A stretch of 21,845 bases of DNA from Candidatus Dadabacteria bacterium RIFCSPHIGHO2_12_FULL_53_21 (GTDB lineage Bacteria; Desulfobacterota_D; UBA1144; Nemesobacterales; UBA2774): assembly GCA_001775255.1 (NCBI GenBank), contig MFCJ01000103.1, forward strand, positions 1-21,845, read 5' to 3'. A program made the translations under genes and the position numbers. The notes beneath the pieces were generated by a model. It saw only the letters and a list, made by a program, of their open reading frames with translations. It ran no database searches and was not told the DNA's origin. Shown here piece after piece: positions 1 through 7,383 of this stretch; the first letter of the stretch is position 1; each line of letters starts with the position of its first letter.

Positions 1-270
1 ATTGAAAAAACGCTAGCGGAAAAGATAGATTCTATAGAAGAGATATGTAAGATGATCAAAGAATCAATAGACTTAAAGCTGAAGAAAATTCCTGAAGTCA
101 GCAGAAAGGGACTAACATTAGTGCTTGATGCAACTGTTTTGCCTCAATTATGTATGAGCGATGCTGTTGAATGTTTTAGAACAAAATATGCGGATGTATT
201 GAGAGCAACTGGGTTTGATGAGATTTGGTTGGTTGGTCCTAATCATTTGATGACTTTTCAAATTTGCTGA
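1..270 (+). CDS. C-terminal fragment of unrecognised protein (5' end outside window)
   Basis: The reading frame is open from base 1 to a TGA at 268-270, giving 89 residues with no natural start at the edge. It is probably the 3' end of a longer gene; an internal ATG at 52 is possible but has no convincing ribosome binding site. The residues resemble no family I recognise. The N-terminal part is Lys/Glu-rich and helical-looking, and the C-terminal part holds a more hydrophobic stretch (LTLVLDATVL) and a Cys-ending tail. The DNA is visibly more AT-rich than all the genes to its right, with codons such as TTA, AAA and GAA favoured, so it may belong to a different, perhaps acquired, segment. It converges on the helicase gene, with 25 bp between the stops. 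Confidence 0.5.
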   Translation: MEKTLAEKIDSIEEICKMIKESIDLKLKKIPEVSRKGLTLVLDATVLPQLCMSDAVECFRTKYADVLRATGFDEIWLVGPNHLMTFQIC

Positions 271-295
271 GCCCCTGATTTATATTTGCAAATGC

Positions 296-2956
296 TTACC
301 CATCCCTCTCCCTCATATACTGCTCGATGATGCCGCGCCACAGGGGGTCGTTGATTCCCGCTTCGAGGATTTCATGGAAGAACGATTCGGGGTCCTTCTT
401 CCACCTTAGTATATTGCCCGCCTTTTTCGTGAACGTTTCGAACGCGGTCTTCCGGGGCTGCTGCTCGTCGAGCTCGCACCCGATAGTCCCGGTGTTGAGC
501 GCCGATCTCAGGCCGACGAACCCGATCGAGACCTTTACCTTCTCCGGGTCGAGATTGTTCGCCAGGCAAAACGCCCTTCTGTAGGTTTCAAGCTGCTGGC
601 GGTGTTTGTAGTCATTCTTGGTATCCCTGTCCGTCTTCCAGTCGACTATCAGATACGAATCGCCGTTCTTGAATACCGCGTCGATGAAGCCCGAGAATAC
701 AATCTGCTCGTCCGTATCTATGAGCCCGCCGAGGGGCACCCTGAAGCTCATCTCCGTCGCGTGGCTCTCGGGGTATTTAAGCCTTATCGCATCGAGGAGC
801 GTCGTGATGTTTTCTTTGAACGGTTCTAACTCGGGATCGCATACGCATTCGCCCTTCTTTATCAGCTCGTCGGCTATCGCGTGGACGCTGAGCCCCGTCG
901 TAAGGGATTTCGTGTCCTCCCTTATCCTGAGTATGTAATTCACGAGGAATTCGTAGGCGCTGTTGTTGACGGACGAGAAAGAGATGCTTCCGAGAGAGCC
1001 GAAGAAATTTTTCACGTAGTCCGTAAGCCAGCTGTCCTTTCTTTCGAGAAGCTCCCTGGCCCGCTCGTACTCGCCGCTTACGAAACAGGTGAACGCCTTC
1101 TTCCGGGACTCGTCGTAATCTATCCCCGCCCCCGCACTCACGTCGAGAGTTCCCTCCTCTGCATATTCGTTTATGAATTCGGAGAATTTCTCGGTCACGA
1201 CGACGAGCTTCCTTTTCGCGCGCGTGAACGCGACGAAATTTATACGGAGGGTCTCTTCTTCGAGCTCCTCCTCGGCGTCAATCCCTTCCAGCTTTAGTAT
1301 CGCCTCGACAACCTCGTCCTGATAGTTCGACCTGTCGGGCGGCGTAAAGGGTGCGTAGATTACCGTATCGTATTCCTTCCCCTTCGCCTTGTGGACCGTC
1401 GTGAGGGTGACCCCGCTCTCGGTTTCCAACTCGTCGGAGGAGAGGTCGGCGGTGCGGAGGTACGCGAGCAGACTTTCGCGGTTCATATCTTTTATAAACC
1501 CGAGGGCCTCCTGAAAAGCGTACTGTAGATTTATCGCGGCCGTGAAATACTCCCGCCCGTATGAGGACGCCGCCGGGATTATCCTGTCCGTGAAGAGCCT
1601 GTTTACGTCCTCGATCGAATTCAAGGATTCCCTCTCCGCCATGAAAACGGGGGCTTTCTCGCGGAGCGTCTCAATAGTGACATCACGGTCGTCCAGTATG
1701 TCGAATGCGTCCCGGAGCGGCACGGGGGCAAACGGGGTGACGAGGGCGTATTTTATTTCGTCGATATTATTGCTCAGCATTCCTCTCAGATATTTGATGA
1801 TGCTCGTCCTCGCTTCGTTCGACGCCGTGAGGAAAGTAGAGGAGAAGGGGATGTTTTCCTTCGTCAACTCCCTCGATATCTCCATGATCTGACCGTTCGT
1901 CCTCACGATAATCGCGGTGCTTCCCTTTTCATCCGCTGACGATTTCAGGATCTCCGTTACGGCGCGGGGAACGAGCTTCTTTTCGACGTGATATATGACG
2001 GGTTTCTCTCCCCTGAGGCCTCCCGCGCTTTTCAGCTCGCTGAGATCCCTCCCGTGGGACTCGTCCTTCGTCTTTGATACGAAGTACCCCCTCGCGTAGG
2101 CGAGAATCTCGTCCGTGCTCCTCCAGTTCTCGGACAGAATGAAATGCGAGGAATCCTCGAACATGGCGAAGTTGAGTATGGAGCCGCCCTGGAACCCGAA
2201 TATCGCCTGCTTCTTGTCGCCTACCGCGAAGAACTGCCTGCCAGACCTTATCGCGATCTCGGCTTCCATCCTGTTCACGTCCTGGAGCTCGTCGACGAGC
2301 ACGAGCTCGTATCCCGGGATTTCGTCGAGCCTGAGGAAATTGATGAGCAGGTCGGCGTAGTCCATGCCCCCGCCTCGTTTCACCTCCTCGTACCGCTCGA
2401 AGATTTTTACGAACTCCCGTGCGAACATCTCCTTCTCTCCCTTGCTTACCTTTTTATCCCCTTCGAGGAGCCGGAGTGTGTTTTCGAGTTTTATCATGCC
2501 GGGGGTTATTCCGAAGGACTTCAGGTAGCGGATAAGGTTCTCGACCTTGGGCACTATGGTGTCGATGAGATGTGACGAGCCGTAATTGAAGACCTCCTCG
2601 TCCGCCATGTACCTGTAGACCGAGAACCTCAGCAGGTTCGAGGAGATGATATTCCCCCGCTCGAGGTTCTCAAGCGCGTATGAGTGGAACGTATAGATAT
2701 TGAGCTTCGAGAGGTCGGGTTTTATTCCGCTTTCGGAAAGGAGCCCGATTATTCTGTCTTCCATCTCCCTCTTCGCCTTGTCGGTGAACGTGAGGCAGAG
2801 GATTTCCTCGGTAGGAATCCCGTCCCCGACCGCTTTCAGGTATTTACGGGAGAGTAAGAACGTCTTCCCCGTGCCGGGGTTAGCGGTGACGAGGACGTTG
2901 CCTGTCGCGTTCAGTATCTCCTGCTGTTTCGGTGTCGGTCCTGGCGTTTCGTTCAT
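296..2956 (-). CDS. UvrD/Rep-type superfamily 1 helicase fused to RecB-type nuclease
   Basis: An 886-residue single-chain helicase-nuclease, likely a 3'-5' DNA translocase used in repair or recombination. Seen: Walker A ANPGTGKT (25-32), motif Ia LTFTDKAKREM (55-65), Walker B VDELQD (221-226), motif III GDKKQAIFGF (246-255), motif IV ENWRS (276-280), motif V TVHKAKGKEYD (520-530) and motif VI VAFTRAKRKL (575-584). The C-terminal third carries a PD-(D/E)XK nuclease of the RecB/AddAB type: His692, Asp759 in SGFIDAV, Asp772 and Lys774 in VDWKTD, and a QLETY motif (788-792). Known for the family: such fusions act like AddA or as stand-alone UvrD-nuclease enzymes. No AddB/RecC partner is in the window and there is no Cys cluster for Fe-S. 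The start ATG matches the N-terminus expected just before Walker A, but no strong Shine-Dalgarno is seen. AddA versus a UvrD/PcrA-nuclease paralogue cannot be decided. Confidence 0.9.
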   Translation of the reverse strand: MNETPGPTPKQQEILNATGNVLVTANPGTGKTFLLSRKYLKAVGDGIPTEEILCLTFTDKAKREMEDRIIGLLSESGIKPDLSKLNIYTFHSYALENLERGNIISSNLLRFSVYRYMADEEVFNYGSSHLIDTIVPKVENLIRYLKSFGITPGMIKLENTLRLLEGDKKVSKGEKEMFAREFVKIFERYEEVKRGGGMDYADLLINFLRLDEIPGYELVLVDELQDVNRMEAEIAIRSGRQFFAVGDKKQAIFGFQGGSILNFAMFEDSSHFILSENWRSTDEILAYARGYFVSKTKDESHGRDLSELKSAGGLRGEKPVIYHVEKKLVPRAVTEILKSSADEKGSTAIIVRTNGQIMEISRELTKENIPFSSTFLTASNEARTSIIKYLRGMLSNNIDEIKYALVTPFAPVPLRDAFDILDDRDVTIETLREKAPVFMAERESLNSIEDVNRLFTDRIIPAASSYGREYFTAAINLQYAFQEALGFIKDMNRESLLAYLRTADLSSDELETESGVTLTTVHKAKGKEYDTVIYAPFTPPDRSNYQDEVVEAILKLEGIDAEEELEEETLRINFVAFTRAKRKLVVVTEKFSEFINEYAEEGTLDVSAGAGIDYDESRKKAFTCFVSGEYERARELLERKDSWLTDYVKNFFGSLGSISFSSVNNSAYEFLVNYILRIREDTKSLTTGLSVHAIADELIKKGECVCDPELEPFKENITTLLDAIRLKYPESHATEMSFRVPLGGLIDTDEQIVFSGFIDAVFKNGDSYLIVDWKTDRDTKNDYKHRQQLETYRRAFCLANNLDPEKVKVSIGFVGLRSALNTGTIGCELDEQQPRKTAFETFTKKAGNILRWKKDPESFFHEILEAGINDPLWRGIIEQYMRERDG

Positions 2957-3237
2957 ATCTGTTTAAGCGCGGGGCGCTCTCCCTCCGGTTTTAGTTTTAC
3001 ACACGCGGGCTGTAAAAACAATTCTGCATTGGGGCTGCCTTTAGAACTGAAAAGCGGATTGATATTATCGGCTGAGGAAGTGAGGAGAATTATAACTGCT
3101 GCACCGGGACCCGTGCGTACGGTGACGTGCTAAAAAAATACGAGATGAATAGGCGCTCCGCACAGGTGCGTCTTGCAACACGGGGAATAGTGACCTTCTT
3201 TTCGCAGGCCCGCGGAGCAGTCAATCTCTTTATCGTT

Positions 3238-4830
3238 CTAACCTGCTGATCTGACGCGCGTTTTAATATATCTTTTCCATATTCTTCTTAACGGAATAAT
3301 GACCGGTATCAGCAGATATAACGGTATAGATGCCGGACCGGCTGCGGACGCGAGAGAACACCCGTCGTTATTGTTTTCGACGATTACGAGTATCACGTTG
3401 GTGAAGGTCTGTCCCAGTGTCGTAACTACTGCGCTTATATTGAATTCGCCATTCTCATCGGGGGCTTTGAACCCTACAATAACCACGACTGTCTGACCTT
3501 CCAGTATATCGCCGATGATACATTCGATGGAGTTATCGCAAACGCCCTGTGTCGTTTCAACGCTCTCGACCTCGAAAACCGCGGGGAAGGTAATGTCGAG
3601 GATTACTCCGAGGGCATCGGCTTTTTGGACCGGTGTGAGGGAGCTCTTTCTTAGCTTCTCCAACGCCGCTATCTGGTCGGCGCTGACCGAGATCTCCCAT
3701 TCGACGTCGAACGAATTCCCCCTCGAGACCCTCCTTTCATCATTGTTGGAAATCAAGTCGAGATTTACGATGGGATTGACCTCCGTCAGTGTCGTGGCTT
3801 CTATCTCGACAGGCCCGGGCTCCGCAGTCAATACCGCTGCGTTCTCGATCATCTCGGGCGCTACGGTGTATACGTCAGGATCGGGGATCACGATAACAGT
3901 AATGACTATCTCTTCATCGACAGATAGCGTTCCCACGTTGCATACGACTGTGACCGAATTCGACCCGCTGCAGTCTACACTTGGGTCGTCCGCGAATACG
4001 TCCACAAGAATCACACCCGGGGGCAACGCGTCTGTCAGCACTACGTTACTCGCCTCGATATCACCCTGGTGGTCTATTATTATTTCATAAGTCAGCTCCT
4101 CTCCTGCAAGCACAGGGTCCGGAGAATCGGTTTTGATGAGGTTCAAGCCCGTCACTACCTGCTGATTGGTGAAAGTGCACGTAATTTCTTCGCCCGAGTC
4201 GGCGTCGATCGTAGCCGTTCTCGTCACTATGCTCGTCGTCGAGCCCATGTCGTCGCAAACAATATCCGATACGATATATCCTGCCTTTACCAACTCCTGA
4301 ACATCGTACGTGCCGGGAGGAACGTTGAACGTGATGCTCTCTCCGTCGTCCAGGGTAAATTCATCTCCATCCGGTATGTCGGATGTAAAGTCAAACTCAA
4401 CTCCTCCTTCCGGAGAGGTTATTTTCTCTATTGTGATCGAGACGGTGCCGGTATTGGTGAATTCGCAGGTGACCGTATCGTCATCCGCGAGAGTGATCTC
4501 GACGCTCCCGTTCTCGAGGTCCACGACAAACGTGCTGGTATCATCCTGTGAATTGCATATAATGCCCGTGAGCTCGAAGCCGGGAACTAAATCCGTTTCC
4601 GAAACGGTATATATGCCCGGGTCCAGATTGCTGGATATCTGAGACTCGCCGTCGTCGAGAGTAAATGTGGAATCAGAAGTGGGACCGTCGAGGAGGAAGT
4701 CGAAGCCATCGAAGCCCGAAGGGTCGGTCGTTTTTTGTACTACTATGGTGCTGACTGCCGAAGAATTTTCGGACCAGAGGAAAAATCCCAGAACAAAAAC
4801 TCCAATTGCAAAGCTTACGTATCTGGACAT
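3238..4830 (-). CDS. Secreted DUF11/prealbumin-fold repeat protein with Cys-type C-terminal sorting signal
   Basis: A 530-residue exported protein. A signal peptide spans about 1-25 (hydrophobic core VSFAIGVFVLGFFLW, likely cleavage after SSA). Two tandem prealbumin/SpaA-like repeats follow (about 29-127 and 131-223), each opening with a VQK/IEK-T-x-P strand, containing LDDGES and PGxY, and closing with TCxFTN; each holds two Cys (92/122 and 192/218) that could pair. A DUF11 domain (about 228-325, TDSPDPVLAGEELTY) and a second Ig-like domain (about 352-483) come next. The C-terminus is a sorting-type tail: DGCSLA with Cys491, a short hydrophobic stretch (501-513) and a basic end rich in Arg/Lys. 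Strong Shine-Dalgarno AGGAGG lies 7 bp before the ATG. Such proteins are surface-exposed; adhesive or structural roles are inference. It is transcribed divergently from the dehydrogenase. Confidence 0.85.
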   Translation of the reverse strand: MSRYVSFAIGVFVLGFFLWSENSSAVSTIVVQKTTDPSGFDGFDFLLDGPTSDSTFTLDDGESQISSNLDPGIYTVSETDLVPGFELTGIICNSQDDTSTFVVDLENGSVEITLADDDTVTCEFTNTGTVSITIEKITSPEGGVEFDFTSDIPDGDEFTLDDGESITFNVPPGTYDVQELVKAGYIVSDIVCDDMGSTTSIVTRTATIDADSGEEITCTFTNQQVVTGLNLIKTDSPDPVLAGEELTYEIIIDHQGDIEASNVVLTDALPPGVILVDVFADDPSVDCSGSNSVTVVCNVGTLSVDEEIVITVIVIPDPDVYTVAPEMIENAAVLTAEPGPVEIEATTLTEVNPIVNLDLISNNDERRVSRGNSFDVEWEISVSADQIAALEKLRKSSLTPVQKADALGVILDITFPAVFEVESVETTQGVCDNSIECIIGDILEGQTVVVIVGFKAPDENGEFNISAVVTTLGQTFTNVILVIVENNNDGCSLASAAGPASIPLYLLIPVIIPLRRIWKRYIKTRVRSAG

Positions 4831-4837
4831 CGATATA

Positions 4838-4861
4838 CCTCCTGATCAGGCGATCTGATCA
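4838..4861 (-). promoter_or_regulatory. Ribosome binding site with adjoining perfect inverted repeat
   Basis: Reading on the minus strand, AGGAGG (4843-4838) is the ribosome binding site of the DUF11 gene. Touching it is a perfect 7-bp inverted repeat, TGATCAG (4843-4849) and CTGATCA (4855-4861), separated by 5 bp. It could be an operator or an mRNA hairpin that limits access to the binding site. No matching site was seen elsewhere in the window. Confidence 0.4.
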
Positions 4862-5017
4862 AATCGTCATAATTAAAGTCTGGAAACCTCTGCCAAAAAT
4901 AAAATAATGTATTTGATAAACAATATCATAAAATAAAGGATAAAATCAATAGTCTACTTAAATTTTGTCTAAACTGGTTGGAATGGATATCATGACAGAC
5001 CTAAGGAGGTGAGCGGT

Positions 5018-5941
5018 ATGGCAGCGAGAAAAGTTAGCACTGAGAATACCGGAATAGGGTGGATAGGCACGGGCGTAATGGGCGCGTCCATGTGCATGCA
5101 TCTCGTGAAAGCGGGCTACAGGACTACGGTATATACGAGGACCAGAAATAAGGCGGAGGGGTTGATCGAGGCGGGAGCGGCGTGGGCGAAATCCCCTAAG
5201 GACGCGGCCTCGAAATCCGACGTCCTGTTCACGATCGTCGGTTTCCCTCATGACGTGAGGGAGGTCTATTTCGGTGACGATGGAATATTCGAGGGGCTCC
5301 GGAAGGGGAGCATACTCGTGGATATGACCACCACCGAGCCTTCGCTCGCGGAGGAGATATATGCGGCCGCGAAGAAGGCCGGGGCTTCGGCCATAGACGC
5401 GCCCGTCTCGGGGGGAGACATAGGGGCCAGGGAGGGGAAGCTCTCCATCATGGCCGGCGGGGACAGGAAGACATTCGACGCTGTGATGCCGCTCTTCGAG
5501 CTCATGGGGAAGAACATCGTATATCAGGGAGGGGCCGGCTCCGGGCAGCACACGAAGATGTGCAACCAGATCATGGCCGCTTCGCTCATGGTAGGCATGT
5601 GCGAGACTCTGCTATACGCTTATAAATCGGGACTCGATCCTGAAACGATGCTCAAGTCGGTGGGCAGGGGGGCCGCCGCCTGCTGGATGCTCGACAACCT
5701 TGCGCCGAGGGTCTTGAAAAGGGACTTCAGTCCGGGTTTCTACGTCGAGCACTTCATCAAGGACATGGGTATAGCATTGAAGGAGTCCGACAGGATGAAC
5801 CTCGTACTGCCCGGCCTTTCGCTCGTGAGACAGCTCTACGTTGCGGCCAGGGCGCAGGGACACGGACGAAAGGGTACACAGGCGCTCATGCTGGCTCTCG
5901 AGCGTATGTCGGGCATTCAAAGTGAGGTTAAGAAAATATAA
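5018..5941 (+). CDS. Beta-hydroxyacid dehydrogenase (3-hydroxyisobutyrate / tartronate-semialdehyde reductase family)
   Basis: NAD(P)-dependent oxidoreductase of 307 residues that interconverts a beta-hydroxyacid and its semialdehyde; the substrate is not decidable. The N-terminal Rossmann domain shows GxGxxG as GTGVMG (17-22). The family substrate motif DAPVSGG is at 127-133, and the catalytic Lys180 sits in GSGQHTKMCNQ. The C-terminal half is the all-helical NAD_binding_11 domain. I chose the ATG at 5018 because AAGGAGGT (5003-5010) lies 7 bp before it; the in-frame GTG at 5009 overlaps that site and is unlikely. The gene stands alone: the DUF11 gene diverges from it and the small lipoprotein follows after 83 bp, so no pathway neighbour helps with the substrate. 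Confidence 0.9.
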   Translation: MAARKVSTENTGIGWIGTGVMGASMCMHLVKAGYRTTVYTRTRNKAEGLIEAGAAWAKSPKDAASKSDVLFTIVGFPHDVREVYFGDDGIFEGLRKGSILVDMTTTEPSLAEEIYAAAKKAGASAIDAPVSGGDIGAREGKLSIMAGGDRKTFDAVMPLFELMGKNIVYQGGAGSGQHTKMCNQIMAASLMVGMCETLLYAYKSGLDPETMLKSVGRGAAACWMLDNLAPRVLKRDFSPGFYVEHFIKDMGIALKESDRMNLVLPGLSLVRQLYVAARAQGHGRKGTQALMLALERMSGIQSEVKKI

Positions 5942-5952
5942 AGGGTACGGCT

Positions 5953-5978
5953 CCGCAGAATGGTGGTATATTATGCGG
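5953..5978 (+). terminator. Possible hairpin after dehydrogenase gene
   Basis: CCGCAGAAT (5953-5961) and ATTATGCGG (5970-5978) pair with one mismatch around an 8-nt loop, 12 bp after the stop codon. No U-tract follows immediately, so it is at best a weak or factor-dependent terminator, or a 3'-end stabilising hairpin. Confidence 0.25.
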
Positions 5979-6024
5979 TGGATATTTTGAAGTTTAAAAA
6001 TCAGAGAACGAGGTCGAACGGATT

Positions 6025-6252
6025 ATGAAAGAAATTATTTTTACTCTCCTGCTGATCGTATGCCCGATGTGGGTCTCCTCCTGTGCGACGCTCGACGCGC
6101 CGTCCGAGCCCGCGTCGACGGATACGCTCGAGGACAGGGCCGAGCCCGCTTATCTCGAAAACAAGTACGACCCCGAGGTCGAGGAAGAAATCGAATCGGA
6201 TGAAGCACCGCTCGCGACCGAGGAGATGGAAGACAAGCCCCTCTTTAAATAG
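6025..6252 (+). CDS. Small acidic lipoprotein, function unknown
   Basis: A 75-residue protein with a typical lipoprotein signal: a short N-terminus (MKE), hydrophobic FTLLLIVCPMWV, and lipobox VSSC with Cys20 as the lipidated residue. The mature part is about 56 residues, strongly acidic (Glu/Asp-rich), Pro/Ala-containing and probably disordered, ending DKPLFK. GAGG at 6010-6013 lies 11 bp before the ATG, a weak ribosome binding site. It converges on the glutaminyl cyclase gene. Antisense and other-frame open stretches over the same bases lack any signal and look like GC-driven shadows. No family recognised. Confidence 0.6.
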   Translation: MKEIIFTLLLIVCPMWVSSCATLDAPSEPASTDTLEDRAEPAYLENKYDPEVEEEIESDEAPLATEEMEDKPLFK

Positions 6253-6319
6253 ACGCACTATCAGGCGCTATATCATAAAAGCGGAAATCGTGACAGTGCC
6301 CGGTCCCCGATGATTCATT

Positions 6320-7168
6320 TCATTTCTTGGATGTGATCTTTATCTCGAACAGCCTGGGCCATAGCTTGCCCGTTACGTAAAACTTCCCGGTCTCGCTGTC
6401 ATAGGCTATGCCGTTTAACACGTCGACGCGGGTTTTTCTGTCTGCGTCGCTGAGCAGCCCGCGGAAGTCGATCCACCCCGTTACCCGTCCCGTGTCGGCG
6501 TCGATCCTCGCTACGCGGTCTTCCCCCCAAACGTTGGCGAATATCTCTCCCTTTACGTATTCGAGCTCGTTCAGCCGCACGACAGGGCCCTTCCGGTCAT
6601 AGACCTCGAGCCTGCCGATCTCCTTGAAGCTCCGGGGGTCGAGGAAATAGAGTGTCGCGCTCCCGTCGCTCATGACGAAGTTCCTTCCGTCATACGTGAG
6701 GCCCCATCCTTCAGTCGGGTAGCTGAACTCTTGAAGCGGCTTGAACGTTTTGATGTCGTAAACGAAACCCTTATGCGAACGCCAGGTGAGCTGGACTATC
6801 CTTTTTCCGTCGGTCGCAATCCCTTCTCCGAAATATATGCCGGGGAGTTTATGCTCTTCGAGCGCCTTTCCCGTATCGATGTCCACTTTTCTGAGGGACG
6901 ACCGGCCGCTGAGCCCGGTGCCTTCATACAGGATGCCGTCCCGGATGAAGAGGCCCTGCGTGAAAGCGGAGACGTCGTGGGGATATGTTTTTACGATCTC
7001 ATAGCCGAATACGGGAATGCCTGTGTCCTCCGCCGGGCCGGCGGCGTATGAATGGGCCGGGGAGAAAAGGGAGCCGAAAACCAATATGGAGAGGACGGCA
7101 ACAAGCAGGAGGTGCGGCGGACAACTATTATTTCGTAACGGGCTGTGTAGTTCGACAATGGGGGTCAT
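6320..7168 (-). CDS. Glutaminyl-peptide cyclotransferase (plant/bacterial type)
   Basis: A 282-residue exported enzyme of the Glu_cyclase_2 family (PF05096), a five-bladed beta-propeller that converts N-terminal glutamine of secreted peptides or proteins to pyroglutamate. Seen: signal peptide hydrophobic core LLLVAVLSILVFGSLF (20-35), cleavage near SYA-AG (43); the family hallmarks YPHDVSAFTQGL (62-73), YEGTGLSGRSSLRKVD (81-96), GEGIA (114-118), EGWGLTYDG (153-161), LNELEYVKGEIFANVWG (199-215) and DVLNGIAYD (249-257). The mature length fits the family. The N-terminal region before the hydrophobic core is long (about 19 residues) and no clear Shine-Dalgarno precedes the ATG, so the true start may be slightly different. 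It is divergent from the outer-membrane barrel gene across a 215-bp intergenic region. Confidence 0.9.
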   Translation of the reverse strand: MTPIVELHSPLRNNSCPPHLLLVAVLSILVFGSLFSPAHSYAAGPAEDTGIPVFGYEIVKTYPHDVSAFTQGLFIRDGILYEGTGLSGRSSLRKVDIDTGKALEEHKLPGIYFGEGIATDGKRIVQLTWRSHKGFVYDIKTFKPLQEFSYPTEGWGLTYDGRNFVMSDGSATLYFLDPRSFKEIGRLEVYDRKGPVVRLNELEYVKGEIFANVWGEDRVARIDADTGRVTGWIDFRGLLSDADRKTRVDVLNGIAYDSETGKFYVTGKLWPRLFEIKITSKK

Positions 7169-7182
7169 GACTTATAGCTCAT

Positions 7183-7258
7183 ATATATTAGCCGGTTTTT
7201 CCTTGAATTTCTCGGGCTTCTTATATGACGCCTTGACATGACGGCCCGGCTAATATAT
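7183..7258. repeat. 13-bp inverted repeat in divergent promoter region
   Basis: ATATATTAGCCGG (7183-7195) and CCGGCTAATATAT (7246-7258) are perfect reverse complements, 50 bp apart. Each arm, read outward, gives TAATATAT just before a gene start region, one toward the glutaminyl cyclase and one toward the outer-membrane protein. The right arm abuts the predicted -10 of the rightward promoter. Confidence 0.5.
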
Positions 7259-7261
7259 TTT
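7233..7261 (+). promoter_or_regulatory. Sigma70-type promoter of outer-membrane protein gene
   Basis: TTGACA at 7233-7238 is a perfect -35 box, followed after 17 bp by TATTTT (7256-7261) as the -10 box. The metal-box palindrome at 7259-7274 overlaps the end of the -10, the position expected for a repressor that blocks RNA polymerase. Confidence 0.55.
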
Positions 7262-7274
7262 AGGCATGACTAAA
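7259..7274. promoter_or_regulatory. Predicted DtxR/MntR-family operator, copy 1
   Basis: TTTAGGCATGACTAAA is a 16-bp palindrome with one imperfect pair. It matches three other sites in this window (8248, 9501, 10800) and has the general shape of DtxR/MntR-family operators. It overlaps the -10 of the promoter for the outer-membrane protein gene. Confidence 0.65.
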
Positions 7275-7383
7275 TATAGTATTAGGTTATAGTAAAGACA
7301 ATTTTTAGTAGTATGATTACTTTGGCTTTGACGGAGGAGGACGGGCGGTGTTTGTGCCCGCCGTATCGTATGTGGAGGATTCA

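Noticed and set aside
2957..3237. Search for a gene or terminator between the helicase and the surface-protein gene
   Set aside because: No open frame with a ribosome binding site and no stem followed by a T-run; nothing supportable seen.
4958..4973. Possible fifth metal-box site before the dehydrogenase gene
   Set aside because: Only the right half (TGTCTAAA, 4966-4973) matches; the left half has five mismatches, no better than chance in AT-rich DNA.
4992..5012. Six-codon leader frame ATG...TGA over the dehydrogenase ribosome binding site
   Set aside because: Too short and overlaps the Shine-Dalgarno itself; likely coincidence.
4958..5551. Long minus-strand open frame over the dehydrogenase gene
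   Set aside because: It lies antisense to a confidently identified gene, is rich in Arg/His/Pro as GC-driven shadow frames are, and has no family motif.
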